Notes: generated by a model from the sequence alone, not told the origin. Shown: positions 18,135 to 27,595, numbered from the stretch's first letter. The stretch is 64,000 nt of DNA from Arenibacter certesii DSM 19833 (GCF_000429545.1 NZ_AUCB01000022.1:18937-82936), one strand, 5' to 3'. Program-made: numbers and translations.

Positions 18135-18350
18135 TTACATTCTGAGCTTTAAACGCTTTTCTATTTTCTGTTTGATAACCGTTAAACGCTTCATGATATC
18201 CATTATTTTTGCGTCTTTCTCCTTCTTATAGACTTCATTTAATTCCAATATTAATTCCTTAGCTTCACGAGAAAGGGCTACGCGGTCACTTGTAGAAAGT
18301 GACTTCATCTTCCTTTGTTCAAACTCTAGTGCTCTATCTATTAAATCCAT
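18135..18350 (-). CDS. small helical protein (71 residues), unknown
   Basis: The product is charged and helical throughout (MDLIDRALEFEQRKMKS ... KLRM), with heptad-like leucine and isoleucine spacing typical of a coiled coil. No signal peptide or membrane segment. No family recognised. It stands alone, convergent with the FG-GAP gene. A real gene is supported by clean coding character and a plausible ATG start, not by homology. Confidence 0.6.
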   Translation of the reverse strand: MDLIDRALEFEQRKMKSLSTSDRVALSREAKELILELNEVYKKEKDAKIMDIMKRLTVIKQKIEKRLKLRM

Positions 18351-18679
18351 ATTACGAAATTATATAATTCAGTACTTAAGTTAATTTTTCTATTTTAATT
18401 TATCCATTTTAAACCGATGTTGCGGAATAACAAATTGGCACTCTTTAGCTAGCAATCTATTATCGGTTCTTAACATTATGTCCCAATATAAAAATATTAC
18501 TTCATTTCTCCCAATAAAGTACCGTTCTCAATTCCTGAACCAATCAAATTTACAATAGGTTTAGCTCACATTAAAGGCTGTTAAAAATAATTTAACAAAA
18601 GCATCCTCTGTTGAATTTTTTATTTACCTGAGGATAGAACAATAAAGCTGTAAGTTGATAATACATTGTTTTCAAATTA
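18351..18679. other. AT-rich intergenic stretch
   Basis: About 330 bases without an ORF of note, between two genes both on the minus strand. Nothing recognised besides a presumed promoter for the 71-residue gene. Confidence 0.45.
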
Positions 18680-20101
18680 TTAAGATGCCAATCGGTCTAT
18701 CATTCCCTTAAAAATAAAACCATGAAATGGTAATACACTATACCAATATAATCTCCCTGCAACTCCCCTTGGTCTAAAGGTAGCCGTCTGTTTTAGAATA
18801 TTATCCTCAATTTTAAATTCTAACCATGCTTCTCCTGGTAATTTCATTTCGGCATATAAAAGCAATTTTTTCTGGGACTTATCAGCAAAAATAACCCGCC
18901 AAAAATCGAGCGCATCACCCACTTCCAAATGGGTTTCACTAGTCCTCCCCCTTCTTAAGCCAATACCTCCTACCATTTTATCTAAATATCCTCTAATTTT
19001 CCATAAAAATGTACCATAGTACCATCCGGTACTACCTCCTATTGCCCATATTTTATCAGTTGTTTTCTGTACGTCGATAATTGCACGTTCTTTATAATCT
19101 GTAAAACAACCATATTTTGGCACATTCACATATTTATGAAAATCCTCTTTCAATCGGCCACTACTTATGAAAGAATCTTTCCAACTAGAGACAATACTAT
19201 TTTGTTCTATCTTCTCGAACGCTAAGGCGACTGCCTCTTTATAAGGCATTGGTTTTACATGCAGCAACTGATTTATATTGCTGGGTTTCCCTACAATTTG
19301 CACGCCCATACTATCTACTAAATTAGAGGCCAATTTATAGGAGGTAGAGGTTACAAAATATAACCAATAAGAAGAAAGCTTGGGTGTCATTACAGGAACC
19401 GTAAGTATATAGCGTTTTAAATCTCTCACCTCTGCAAATTCTAGTAACATCTGTTTATAGGTTACTATTTCTGGTCCAAAAATATCATATGAGGTATTAT
19501 AAAGTCGTTCATCCCCCGCTGCCTTAGATAAAAACGCCAAAACATCCCTAATAGCCAAGGGCTGGGTTTTCGTATTTAGCCATTTTGGGGCAATCATAAT
19601 AGGAAGTTTTTCTACCAAATCCCTAATGATTTCAAAGGAAGAACTCCCAGAGCCTACAATTATACCCGCTTTAAAAATTGTAAGCGCATAGTGGTTTGAA
19701 ACTAGCGCTTCTTCAACATTTTTTCTCGATCTAAGGTGTTTGGACAATTTCTCTTCGTTTGTTATACCGCTTAAATATATCACCTGTTTCACCTGTGTGC
19801 TTTCTAATACCGATTTAAAATTAATAGCACATTTCTCCTCTAGCTTTTCAAAATCGCTAGAAGTATTACTCATAGAATGAATTAGGTAATAGGCTACATC
19901 AATATCCTTGGGAATATTGGTAAATGTTTCCGGTTTAAGGAAATCAACTTCCACAATCTCAATCTGGTCATCGTCCCGATAGCTACTAACTGCGCGCTGT
20001 TTATTTCGCACAGCACATACCACGTTATGCCCGTTTTGCACCAACAACGGAATAATTCGCTTTCCAATATATCCGGTTGCTCCTGTAACTAGTATTTTCA
20101 T
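18680..20101 (-). CDS. SDR-family NAD(P)-binding protein with DUF2867 C-terminus
   Basis: The 473-residue protein starts with a Rossmann nucleotide loop (residues 4-14, VTGATGYIGKR), then AVRNKQRAV and a YYLIHSMS segment typical of atypical/extended SDR proteins. The last ~170 residues (from about 300) contain YGTFLWKIRGYLDKMVGG, LRRGR and GDALDFWRV, the DUF2867 signature found fused to an SDR half in many Bacteroidota and Actinobacteria. Cytoplasmic or membrane-associated, reaction unknown. Single gene. Confidence 0.85.
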   Translation of the reverse strand: MKILVTGATGYIGKRIIPLLVQNGHNVVCAVRNKQRAVSSYRDDDQIEIVEVDFLKPETFTNIPKDIDVAYYLIHSMSNTSSDFEKLEEKCAINFKSVLESTQVKQVIYLSGITNEEKLSKHLRSRKNVEEALVSNHYALTIFKAGIIVGSGSSSFEIIRDLVEKLPIMIAPKWLNTKTQPLAIRDVLAFLSKAAGDERLYNTSYDIFGPEIVTYKQMLLEFAEVRDLKRYILTVPVMTPKLSSYWLYFVTSTSYKLASNLVDSMGVQIVGKPSNINQLLHVKPMPYKEAVALAFEKIEQNSIVSSWKDSFISSGRLKEDFHKYVNVPKYGCFTDYKERAIIDVQKTTDKIWAIGGSTGWYYGTFLWKIRGYLDKMVGGIGLRRGRTSETHLEVGDALDFWRVIFADKSQKKLLLYAEMKLPGEAWLEFKIEDNILKQTATFRPRGVAGRLYWYSVLPFHGFIFKGMIDRLAS

Positions 20102-20474
20102 TTACTATTGTTTCTATCCTTCAATTAGAAGTATTGCTATTGAATCAGATTTACAAGATCCCCTCTATTGAGGTCTTATGTATTAGTTAAAAGCGAGTTT
20201 ATAAAAAACCTGATTGTTTAAATGTATATAAACCCAATAGAATCACACGTATAATGCCTCATTATTGTTATCACAATCACAATTATCTTTGATGCATAAC
20301 CCTTATCTTCCATCCAAATGACAAGGCTTAACCCTAAATTTTGATAGAACCGATAATAAAAAACATTCCTGCACATTCCAATTCTTAGCAAAATCATAAA
20401 GTTCGCCGTATTGGGATTTTATGTAACAATTGTTGCAAAGGATAGTTATTGTTTTTGGTATGTTTGGAGTCGCA
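20102..20474. other. divergent intergenic region
   Basis: About 370 bases between divergent genes. It should hold both promoters; no convincing -7/-33 pair was picked out. No other feature. Confidence 0.4.
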
Positions 20475-20828
20475 ATGAAAATAAATCAAATCATATCAGT
20501 ACTATTATTGACTTTGTTCCTAACAAAGTTTCTTGTTGTAGATGCTAAGATCCTTTCCGTGGTAATGCAGGACGATCAGATAGTGTATGTAAATCCATTC
20601 TGCAAGAACAACAGGGACAATAGTTTAGCATCTACGAAACTAATATCGGATACATCTCCAACTGAAACCATCTTGATGACGGTCCCCTGCTCTACTGTTT
20701 TTCAGTTAAAAAGTCAGCAATGGGAACCCATAGCGCAAGATTTATTACATTTTACATTTAATTTTGAGCTTCCATTTGTTGATGGTCTCTACTACGATAG
20801 AAATTACCCGCCTCCAAGAATTGCTTAG
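20475..20828 (+). CDS. exported or membrane-anchored protein of unknown function
   Basis: The frame is open from 20430, but the upstream start would be TTG; the ATG at 20475 gives 117 residues starting MKINQ, a hydrophobic signal segment (residues ~5-22) and an acidic to neutral mature part with two cysteines (NPFCKNN and VPCSTVF). It ends with a Pro-rich RNYPPPRIA tail. No family recognised. It lies 111 bases upstream of the DoxX gene on the same strand and might belong with the DoxX-DsrE-TlpA group. Confidence 0.5.
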   Translation: MKINQIISVLLLTLFLTKFLVVDAKILSVVMQDDQIVYVNPFCKNNRDNSLASTKLISDTSPTETILMTVPCSTVFQLKSQQWEPIAQDLLHFTFNFELPFVDGLYYDRNYPPPRIA

Positions 20829-20939
20829 TCTTAAGCATTAATATTCTGAAAATCATTCGGTCAAACACTTATTGCCTTACCAAAGCATACGCATTGGTGA
20901 ATAAGGATGTACTACTTTATTATTACTAATAAACTAAAA

Positions 20940-21341
20940 ATGAATCATAAGATTGAAATCGACCGTAGTTCGGTACAATTATTACGGATAGCCGTAAGCG
21001 GGATATTCTTAGTTGCTGGACTAAACCACCTACTACAGCCCGATAACGTAGTAGGGCGAATTGAGTTGGCAAGCTATAAAGATTTCGCCTATTTCTTTGG
21101 CGATCCCACCCTATTAGTTGTTCTATCCGGTATTGTTATGCTCCTTGCAGGAATCAGCTTCCTTATTGGCTACAAGACCAAATGGGCGGCACTAGTTCTT
21201 ATTGCAACTTTAATTCCTATAACCATAACAATCCAAATTGGACAAGCAAGCACCTTAGGTCCTTTATTTAAGAATATAGCCATCTTTGGAGGCTTGCTAT
21301 TCTTTGTTATGAACGATACTAGCAATTCAATTAAAAAATAA
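20940..21341 (+). CDS. DoxX-family membrane protein
   Basis: From the ATG at 20940 the product is 133 residues with four hydrophobic segments (roughly 12-28, 53-72, 78-97 and 104-122), the DoxX arrangement, and the GIFLVAGLNHLLQPD motif near the first helix. DoxX proteins are small quinone-linked or thiol-related inner-membrane proteins; archaeal DoxD/DoxA form thiosulfate:quinone oxidoreductase. An upstream ATG at 20907 is in frame and adds 11 residues. Four bases separate it from the next gene, so it heads an operon with two DsrE-like genes and a TlpA gene. Confidence 0.8.
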   Translation: MNHKIEIDRSSVQLLRIAVSGIFLVAGLNHLLQPDNVVGRIELASYKDFAYFFGDPTLLVVLSGIVMLLAGISFLIGYKTKWAALVLIATLIPITITIQIGQASTLGPLFKNIAIFGGLLFFVMNDTSNSIKK

Positions 21342-21345
21342 ATTT

Positions 21346-21762
21346 ATGAAAATTAAAACATTGCTAATACTTGCGGGAGCATTCTTAATGCTACCCTTTC
21401 AAATGAAGGCTCAAAATACAGCGCCTAACGTAAACTATACGGCACTGGTTAAAAACAGCAATTCCTTAACCGGGGTGATAGAAACTGCCGAAGAACTGAT
21501 GATAGCCAACCCGAATAATTTTGGTGAATTTCAGATTGTTTTCTGTGGTAAATCTATTCATCAAATTACGGACGCACAGATCATGAATCCTATTTTAAAT
21601 CGGATAGATTCTAAACCCATAAAGATAGTTGCCTGTGGATTCTCACTCAACAAATTTAAAGTGGACCGTAGCAAGGTTCCACAAGGCATTCAAACAGTCG
21701 AAAACGGTATCTTACACCAATTGCAACTTTTAAAGAAAGGCTATTTAAACCTTGATTTGTAA
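21346..21762 (+). CDS. exported DsrE-like protein 1
   Basis: A 138-residue protein with an N-terminal signal peptide (MKIKTLLILAGAFLMLPF, cut near KAQN). The mature part follows the DsrE/DsrF alpha/beta fold: an EFQIVFCGKS strand, a helix, then the conserved IVACGFSLNKF block with Cys97 at the place of the reactive DsrE cysteine, and a terminal QTVENGILHQLQLLKKGY helix. DsrE-type proteins carry or transfer sulfane sulfur, here presumably in the periplasm. It shares length and layout with the next gene. Confidence 0.75.
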   Translation: MKIKTLLILAGAFLMLPFQMKAQNTAPNVNYTALVKNSNSLTGVIETAEELMIANPNNFGEFQIVFCGKSIHQITDAQIMNPILNRIDSKPIKIVACGFSLNKFKVDRSKVPQGIQTVENGILHQLQLLKKGYLNLDL

Positions 21763-21828
21763 ATAATATAAACCATAATTAATTTAATTCCTGCATTGCA
21801 CTGCATGCATTTAAAAAAATAAAATCAG

Positions 21829-22245
21829 ATGAAAACTACATTTTTAAGAACCTCTATTCTAATCCTTACCTTTATTCTTGGTGGCACTATAAATGCCCAG
21901 GAAAAGAAAACTAATCATTATGCAGTAATGACCACTAAAATTCAACAACTAAAACCCATTACACTAGCTTCAGCCTCTTTACTAGAAGAAGACGGAGATT
22001 TATTTGGGAGTTTTGAAACCATTATTTACGGCAAGGAAGTAACCTCCTTAACAGATAAAAAGTTGATGGAACCGTACCTAAAAATGGCTAAAGAAGCAAA
22101 AGTAACTTTGGTGGTCTGTAAAATGGCACTAAATAAATTCCAAGTATCAGAAAAGGATATCCCAAAAGAGTTCAAAGTTGTACCCAATGCATTTACCTAT
22201 TACCTACAGCTTCAGAAAAAAGGAGTTATGGGTTTAAGCCTTTAA
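21829..22245 (+). CDS. exported DsrE-like protein 2 (paralogue)
   Basis: Also 138 residues, with a signal peptide (hydrophobic to TINAQ). It keeps one cysteine, Cys97 in TLVVCKMALNKFQV, aligned with Cys97 of the preceding paralogue, whereas the Cys67 of that gene is Tyr here (IIYGKE). The end (VVPNAFTYYLQLQKKG) is again DsrE-like. The two genes look like a duplication and probably act as a pair. It lies 67 bases after its paralogue and 47 bases before the TlpA gene. Confidence 0.75.
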   Translation: MKTTFLRTSILILTFILGGTINAQEKKTNHYAVMTTKIQQLKPITLASASLLEEDGDLFGSFETIIYGKEVTSLTDKKLMEPYLKMAKEAKVTLVVCKMALNKFQVSEKDIPKEFKVVPNAFTYYLQLQKKGVMGLSL

Positions 22246-22291
22246 GGGTTTAAAGTTTATAACGAAACCACAATTGTAAACATAGAATAAG

Positions 22292-22885
22292 ATGAATAAA
22301 AAAATGAAAAAGGAGATATGGCAATGGGTTGGAATAATAGCCGTAGGCCTTATTCTATATACCACTGGACTACATACAGAGGTAATTGGTTTTGCCCAGC
22401 GTGGTCTTTTGGCAACCGGAATAATGAATCCGAATGTAAATAAAGAGAAATTGTCGTCAAACGAGGCTTCTTACCCTAAGGCGGACTTTAATCTAGACTT
22501 TGTTAATAGTAAAGGGGATCATGTATCTATGGAAAAATTTCGAGGAAAAGCCATATTTATCAATGTATGGGCTACATGGTGTCCCCCATGTATTGCAGAG
22601 ATGCCAAGCATTAATAAGTTATATAACGAGGTAAAGGATGAGAATGTGGAATTTATAATGTTGTCCGTGGATGATAGTTTTGAGAAGGCAAAAGCGTTTA
22701 GGGAAAGAAAAGGATATGATTTTGAAATTTATCAGCCTAATGGTCCTCTCCCACAAATGTATCAATCCAACAGTATTCCTACCACTTTTGTAATTGATGC
22801 GGACGGTAATTTAGTGATGACCCACAAAGGGATGGCCAATTATACCACTAAAAAATTCAAAGAGTTTATGCGGAGTATACAATAA
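22292..22885 (+). CDS. TlpA-family thioredoxin-like protein (membrane-anchored)
   Basis: A 197-residue protein with an N-terminal membrane anchor (residues ~9-25) and a thioredoxin domain after about residue 65. The active site WATWCPPC has Cys97 and Cys100; the cis-Pro motif is SIPTTFVID near 166-174. It would face the periplasm and reduce or isomerise thiols. As the last gene of the DoxX-DsrE-DsrE run it may recycle the cysteines of the two exported DsrE-like proteins. Confidence 0.88.
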   Translation: MNKKMKKEIWQWVGIIAVGLILYTTGLHTEVIGFAQRGLLATGIMNPNVNKEKLSSNEASYPKADFNLDFVNSKGDHVSMEKFRGKAIFINVWATWCPPCIAEMPSINKLYNEVKDENVEFIMLSVDDSFEKAKAFRERKGYDFEIYQPNGPLPQMYQSNSIPTTFVIDADGNLVMTHKGMANYTTKKFKEFMRSIQ

Positions 22886-22907
22886 CTGTATAATGTAATT
22901 CTATTAT

Positions 22908-22943
22908 AAAAAAGGGAGATTCTTAATTGAACCTCCCTTTTTT
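22908..22943. terminator. bidirectional hairpin between TlpA and EamA genes
   Basis: AAAAAAGGGAG pairs with CTCCCTTTTTT, with a TTC/GAA extension of the stem around a short loop. A T-run on each strand lets it end both convergent transcripts. Confidence 0.85.
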
Positions 22944-23024
22944 ATATCACTTCTTCCAGCCTTCTGAAAAGCACTCTTTTTTGAATCGTATTCGATATAA
23001 TAAAATTAAATCTATGAAACAAAC

Positions 23025-23924
23025 TCAATGTTTTACGGAAAAAGTGCCATGTACCCCTCGTTTTCTAGCAAGCAATTGCTTCTGATAAAAAGTGATCCTA
23101 ATACCGAATAACAAAAAGAAGCCTCCAATAACCATCTGTAATGAAATAGTTTCATCTAATATCAACCAAGCCAAGAGGGATGCTATAACAGCCTGACCAA
23201 GGAGACTAACTGACACTCTGGTAGCTCTCATATGTTTGGTGGCATAACTGATCAACAGCCACGCTAATAGCTGACATACGACCCCTTGCACCACTAATAC
23301 CAACCAACCAGCATCGGAAAAGCCCGTAAATGGCTCTCCAATTAGGAAACTAAGAATACCTAATCCAACCGCGGAAGACATTAAGGTGATGCTTAAAAAA
23401 CTCACCACATCTACCTCGTTGAGGATCTTCTTGCTCAATAACATATAAACGGAATATAACATCCCGGATAAAATGGCCAAACCAAAAGCAAGATCAAAAT
23501 CTAAATTAATAAAGGTATTAAAGCCTACCAACATAACCATTCCAAAAATGGCGACCATAGTGCCTATCCAGAAATTAGTGGTCGGTTTATCCTTTAAAAA
23601 GAAAAATGCGCCAATACCTACCCAGACCGGAGATAAATTGGTAAGCAAAGTAGCTTGTGTAGCCGTAGATTCTTGAATGGCTACATTCCAGACCGCCACA
23701 TCTGCACCAAAAATTAGACCGCAAAGAATAGCTGAAAATAATAGTTTAGTAGAGGGAATCTTTAGCTTCCTGGTAATTAGCACATACGGCAAAATTAAGG
23801 ACGCAGCAATTGCCATTCTATAAAATGCGGAAATTACCCCTGGGGTAAGGTTTAGCTTTACTAAAATCGGGAATATAGATATACAGATTATCCCCATTGC
23901 CAAAGCAATTCTCGCCTTATTCAT
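23025..23924 (-). CDS. EamA (DMT) family transporter
   Basis: A 299-residue membrane protein with ten hydrophobic helices arranged as two EamA repeats of five. Repeat one contains the ATLLTNLSPVWVGIGAFFFLKD segment, repeat two VSVSLLGQAVIASLLAWLILDE, the two matching spots in such transporters. Drug/metabolite exporters of this family move amino acids, nucleosides or drugs; the substrate here is unknown. Convergent with the TlpA operon. Confidence 0.88.
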   Translation of the reverse strand: MNKARIALAMGIICISIFPILVKLNLTPGVISAFYRMAIAASLILPYVLITRKLKIPSTKLLFSAILCGLIFGADVAVWNVAIQESTATQATLLTNLSPVWVGIGAFFFLKDKPTTNFWIGTMVAIFGMVMLVGFNTFINLDFDLAFGLAILSGMLYSVYMLLSKKILNEVDVVSFLSITLMSSAVGLGILSFLIGEPFTGFSDAGWLVLVVQGVVCQLLAWLLISYATKHMRATRVSVSLLGQAVIASLLAWLILDETISLQMVIGGFFLLFGIRITFYQKQLLARKRGVHGTFSVKH

Positions 23925-24326
23925 CTCTAAAAAATTATTGTCTATAATTGGTCTATACTTGGATTCTCACAACTTTCAGCTAAGTCCCCACACCTACATC
24001 TACCCACTAAACTTAAACTTCATTAAAAGACCCTCGTATTCATTAAAAAAAGAATGTGCGAAATTAGTAAAAATGAAGTCATAGATATCTTCCTATATAT
24101 CCAATTATTTGTTAATTATTACCCAATCACTTTCAATTAATATAAACACTCCTATCTCAACCTTTCATATAAATAAATAACTGTTAATGAGTATACTAGA
24201 ATCCCCAATATTGTGATCAGTTAAAATGGATACTTTTCTACCCTTAGATTATACCTATCCCGAACAAACCTAAATAGATGTCCATAAATATTTTCCTTAA
24301 ATTAGCTTTTAAATAAAATTCTTGTC
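23925..24326. other. divergent intergenic region
   Basis: About 400 bases between the EamA gene and the beta-lactamase-like gene, divergently oriented. It should hold both promoters. No ORF, RNA or repeat seen. Confidence 0.4.
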
Positions 24327-25253
24327 ATGAGATCGATCCTTTTCTATTCCTGCTTACTTCTAGGATGCTTTTATCAATTATCTGCCCAGCAAATAGACAA
24401 GAGCTTGGAGAAAGGATTAAGGGAGCTTGTTAGCGATTTTAAAGGCGATGTAGGTGTTTATGTCTACAACCTTACAACCAATACTGTGGCTGCTATTAAT
24501 GCCGATACCATTTTCCCCACCGCTAGCATTGTAAAGGTTCCTATTCTAATTGGTGTTTTCGATAAAATACATAAAGGAGCGCTTTCCTTAAACGACACTT
24601 TGGTCTATGATGATAAACGGGCCTATGGGGGCGCTGGATTGATGCAATTCTATAAGGATAGTACAGTAACCGATCTACGGACTCTGATCTCACTAATGAT
24701 TACCATGAGCGATAATACCACTTCCTTATGGTGCCAAGAACTAGCAGGTGGAGGGGAAACAATAAATGCTTTGATGGCCAACTTAGGGTTAAAGCATACT
24801 CGTGTAAACAGTAGAACCGAAGGGAGAACTAAAGATTGGGATAAATATGGATGGGGACAGACCACACCTAAGGAAATGGCTTTCCTATTAACAAAAATCC
24901 GTAACCGAAAGATGATAAATGCAGCGTCTAGCGATGAAATGTATCGCGTGATGAGTAATTCTTTTTATACTGATTATTCCCTATCCCAAATTCCGCCTTA
25001 TATCCAGACGGCCGCTAAACAAGGAATGGTAAACACATCCCGATCAGAATTAGTGATGGTAAACGCTCCTACGGGAGATTATGTTTTTTATATCGGTACA
25101 AAAAATAACAAAGATGCCTCTTGGGGTTTTGATAATGAAGCATGGCAGCTACAACGAAAAATATCTGCCTATCTATGGAATTATTTTAATCCAACATCGG
25201 ATTGGAAACCAGCGGAGAAGTTTCAGGATTTGGTAAGGGATCTACGGTATTAG
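24327..25253 (+). CDS. class A beta-lactamase-like serine hydrolase
   Basis: The 308-residue protein has a signal peptide (cleavage near LSAQQ) and the penicillin-recognising fold motifs: Ser67-x-x-Lys70 (SIVK), Ser128-Asp129-Asn130 (SDN), and a Glu165 in the loop region (TEGRTKD). The usual K-T/S-G triad near residue 231 reads K-Q-G (Lys231, Gln232, Gly233), which departs from true class A enzymes. It may be a beta-lactamase with altered range or a related serine hydrolase. Single gene. Confidence 0.8.
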   Translation: MRSILFYSCLLLGCFYQLSAQQIDKSLEKGLRELVSDFKGDVGVYVYNLTTNTVAAINADTIFPTASIVKVPILIGVFDKIHKGALSLNDTLVYDDKRAYGGAGLMQFYKDSTVTDLRTLISLMITMSDNTTSLWCQELAGGGETINALMANLGLKHTRVNSRTEGRTKDWDKYGWGQTTPKEMAFLLTKIRNRKMINAASSDEMYRVMSNSFYTDYSLSQIPPYIQTAAKQGMVNTSRSELVMVNAPTGDYVFYIGTKNNKDASWGFDNEAWQLQRKISAYLWNYFNPTSDWKPAEKFQDLVRDLRY

Positions 25254-25333
25254 CTACATTTCTACCTTATTCCTTGGCAAAAGGATTTTTGAAAAATAAA
25301 ATATGGAAGAGATAGGGAATATACTGTCTACCC

Positions 25334-26314
25334 TTAATTATCAGCTTCTACCACTTCCCTATTTGCAATATGTTTTGCTACCACACTTAATACTAATATT
25401 TGAAAAGCGTGATATATCATCAATGGCAACAAAATAATCCCCATAGTAGCCATATGTCCGAATATTATTTTAGAAAAGACGGTCCCATGTACCAATGATT
25501 TTTTTGTGCCACAGAACTGGGCTGTAATCTGATCTTCCCGGTTAAAGCCCAAACGTTTAGCAACAAAACCAGTTAGGAAATAGGCCGCAAGGAACAATAC
25601 CAACACCGCAAAACAAATAATTACAAGATCTAGCACAGAGACCGATCCAAAAATATTTTCTTCAAAAGACCCCGCGAAACTCTTGTAGATGATCAGCAAA
25701 ATAATGGACTTATCAAATAAAGCGAGTTGGCCATTATATTTTTGTACAAAATGGCCCAAAAACCGCTGTAACAAAAGACCCAGAATTACTGGAATAATAA
25801 TTTGAAGGATGAGGCTAATATAAATATCCGTAAAATCAAAGTCGGATTGGGCATCCTGAACAAAGAGCCCCATCCATATTGGTGTTAGAACTATACCGAT
25901 AATTCCAGAAATACTGGCGTTAAAGATAGCCGCTGGAACATTCCCTTTTGCCATGGAAACCATTACTACAGAAGAAGAAACAGTTGATGGTAAAGCCGCC
26001 AAAAAGAAGAAGGCCAACCACAATAACTCTTGTTCCTCTGTTTGCAGCATTGGTCTAAAAATCAAAACTAAAAACGGAAACAGTAAAAAGGTGGAGGCAT
26101 GGACCAACACGTGCAACTTCCAGTTTTTTAATCCTGCCTTTAATTTATTCGGACTCAGTTTAAGTCCATAAAAAAAGAAAATAAGGGAAATCCCTATATC
26201 ACTTATTGTGTCTAAGGGAATATCACTCTGAGTTGAACCCCATTGCGGGAAAAAATAGGCAATTCCTACTACAATTATAATGGACAGAACAAACTTATCA
26301 ATCTTCATTTTCAT
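25334..26314 (-). CDS. bile acid:sodium symporter-like transporter (SBF-like, YfeH type)
   Basis: A 326-residue membrane protein with about ten hydrophobic segments. The LAALPSTVSSSVVMVSMAKGN segment in helix 4-5 and the FCGTKKSLVHGTVFSKI segment near the C-terminus match the SBF-like/YfeH branch of the bile acid symporter superfamily (two cross-over motifs). The transported ion or organic anion is unknown. Convergent with the beta-lactamase-like gene. Confidence 0.85.
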   Translation of the reverse strand: MKMKIDKFVLSIIIVVGIAYFFPQWGSTQSDIPLDTISDIGISLIFFFYGLKLSPNKLKAGLKNWKLHVLVHASTFLLFPFLVLIFRPMLQTEEQELLWLAFFFLAALPSTVSSSVVMVSMAKGNVPAAIFNASISGIIGIVLTPIWMGLFVQDAQSDFDFTDIYISLILQIIIPVILGLLLQRFLGHFVQKYNGQLALFDKSIILLIIYKSFAGSFEENIFGSVSVLDLVIICFAVLVLFLAAYFLTGFVAKRLGFNREDQITAQFCGTKKSLVHGTVFSKIIFGHMATMGIILLPLMIYHAFQILVLSVVAKHIANREVVEADN

Positions 26315-26746
26315 AAATAAATTTCAATACTACTAGAGCTTGTTTCATAAATCCTTAACTATCAGTTTATATTTCATTTTAAAGAAAAATAAAATAAAAG
26401 GAAAAAATTGTTACGCTTTAGCTTTTAAATTGCCAAAGTTAATGGAAATCAAACTAGCAAAACCATCGAAAGAGAAGGATATTAAATCATCTAGTTTTTG
26501 GTTCCATTTTGTTTAACTCCAATTCACAAAAAGAGGGAGTCCAGTATTCTAATCATCGGTGTCCAAGCATTTATAATCAAACTTAATTGTGTTATGTGAA
26601 GTAGCGCATTAATATTTTTTAATAACCTTCCAATTCCGTAATTTCATCGCCATATTTCAATATAAAAGAAAGAGCTAACCCATGGAAATGGTGAAAAGAA
26701 GGTAGGCTACTTATCTTTTGGTTCAATAAATAAAAAACTGAATTTT
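26315..26746. other. divergent intergenic region
   Basis: About 430 bases between the SBF-like gene and the exonuclease gene. Presumed promoters on both sides. A TATCTTTT box-like sequence near 26713 lies upstream of the exonuclease gene, one mismatch from TAnnTTTG. Confidence 0.4.
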
Positions 26747-27511
26747 ATGAACATTATTACGTGGAACGTTAACGGTATTAGGGCCGTGGTTAAAAAGGAT
26801 TTTTATGAATCAATTTCCCAACTAGATCCAGACATCCTTTGTCTACAGGAAACCAAAGCACAAGACGATGAAGTTACGGAGGCCTTAACCCCAATGACGG
26901 ACTATCAGGTAAATATCAATTCTGCGGAAAGAAAAGGATATTCGGGAACAGCTGTACTATCCAAACCTAATCCTTTAAGTACGGTTAATGATATGGGAAT
27001 CCCAGAACACGATATGGAAGGCCGGGTACAGTGTGTAGAATATCCCGATTTTTATTTGGTAAACGTGTATGTTCCCAATTCGGGTCAAAAATTGGTCCGA
27101 TTAGATTACCGCAAAAAATGGGACGGAGATTTTCTAGCCTACTTAAGCAATTTGGAAAAAATTAAGCCTGTTATTGCTTGTGGAGATTTTAATGTCGCCC
27201 ATAGGGCCATCGATTTAAAGAACGACAAGTCTAACTACAACAAAACGGCCGGTTATACTCAGGTGGAAATAGATGGAATGGACAATTTTATTGCCGCTGG
27301 ATTTGTGGATTCCTTTAGATTACTACATCCAGATACCGTTGCCTATACCTATTGGAGCTATCGTTTTAAAGCAAGGGAACGTAATACAGGCTGGAGAATA
27401 GATTATTTTTTGGTGAGCAAATCCCTAAAAGATAAAATTAAGTCTGTAAAAATATATAACGAAATTATGGGGTCCGATCATTGCCCTGTAGGTTTGGAAA
27501 TAGATTTATAA
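26747..27511 (+). CDS. xth: exodeoxyribonuclease III / AP endonuclease
   Basis: A 254-residue enzyme of the Xth/APE1 family that cuts at abasic sites and removes 3' blocking groups in base excision repair. Signature residues: WNVNGIRA at 6-13, LCLQETKA with the metal-binding Glu (about 36), YSGTAVLSK, CGDFNVAH (Asp and Asn of the active site) near 145-152, and the C-terminal GSDHCPV with the catalytic Asp-His. Length is normal. Monocistronic, followed by a hairpin terminator. Confidence 0.95.
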   Translation: MNIITWNVNGIRAVVKKDFYESISQLDPDILCLQETKAQDDEVTEALTPMTDYQVNINSAERKGYSGTAVLSKPNPLSTVNDMGIPEHDMEGRVQCVEYPDFYLVNVYVPNSGQKLVRLDYRKKWDGDFLAYLSNLEKIKPVIACGDFNVAHRAIDLKNDKSNYNKTAGYTQVEIDGMDNFIAAGFVDSFRLLHPDTVAYTYWSYRFKARERNTGWRIDYFLVSKSLKDKIKSVKIYNEIMGSDHCPVGLEIDL

Positions 27512-27570
27512 CAGTTAATTGCCTCAGGGAAAACCATTGAGTCGTTCTACAGCTCCTACCATAGTTCGAC

Positions 27571-27595
27571 GCCTGCCTAGACCGAACGGGCAGGC
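27571..27595. repeat. palindromic hairpin after xth
   Basis: GCCTGCC and GGCAGGC form a 7-bp GC stem around an 11-base loop with TAGACCGAAC, in otherwise AT-rich DNA. Similar CCTGCC/GGCAGG palindromes are scattered between genes in many Flavobacteriia. Only one clear copy was noticed here. Confidence 0.55.
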
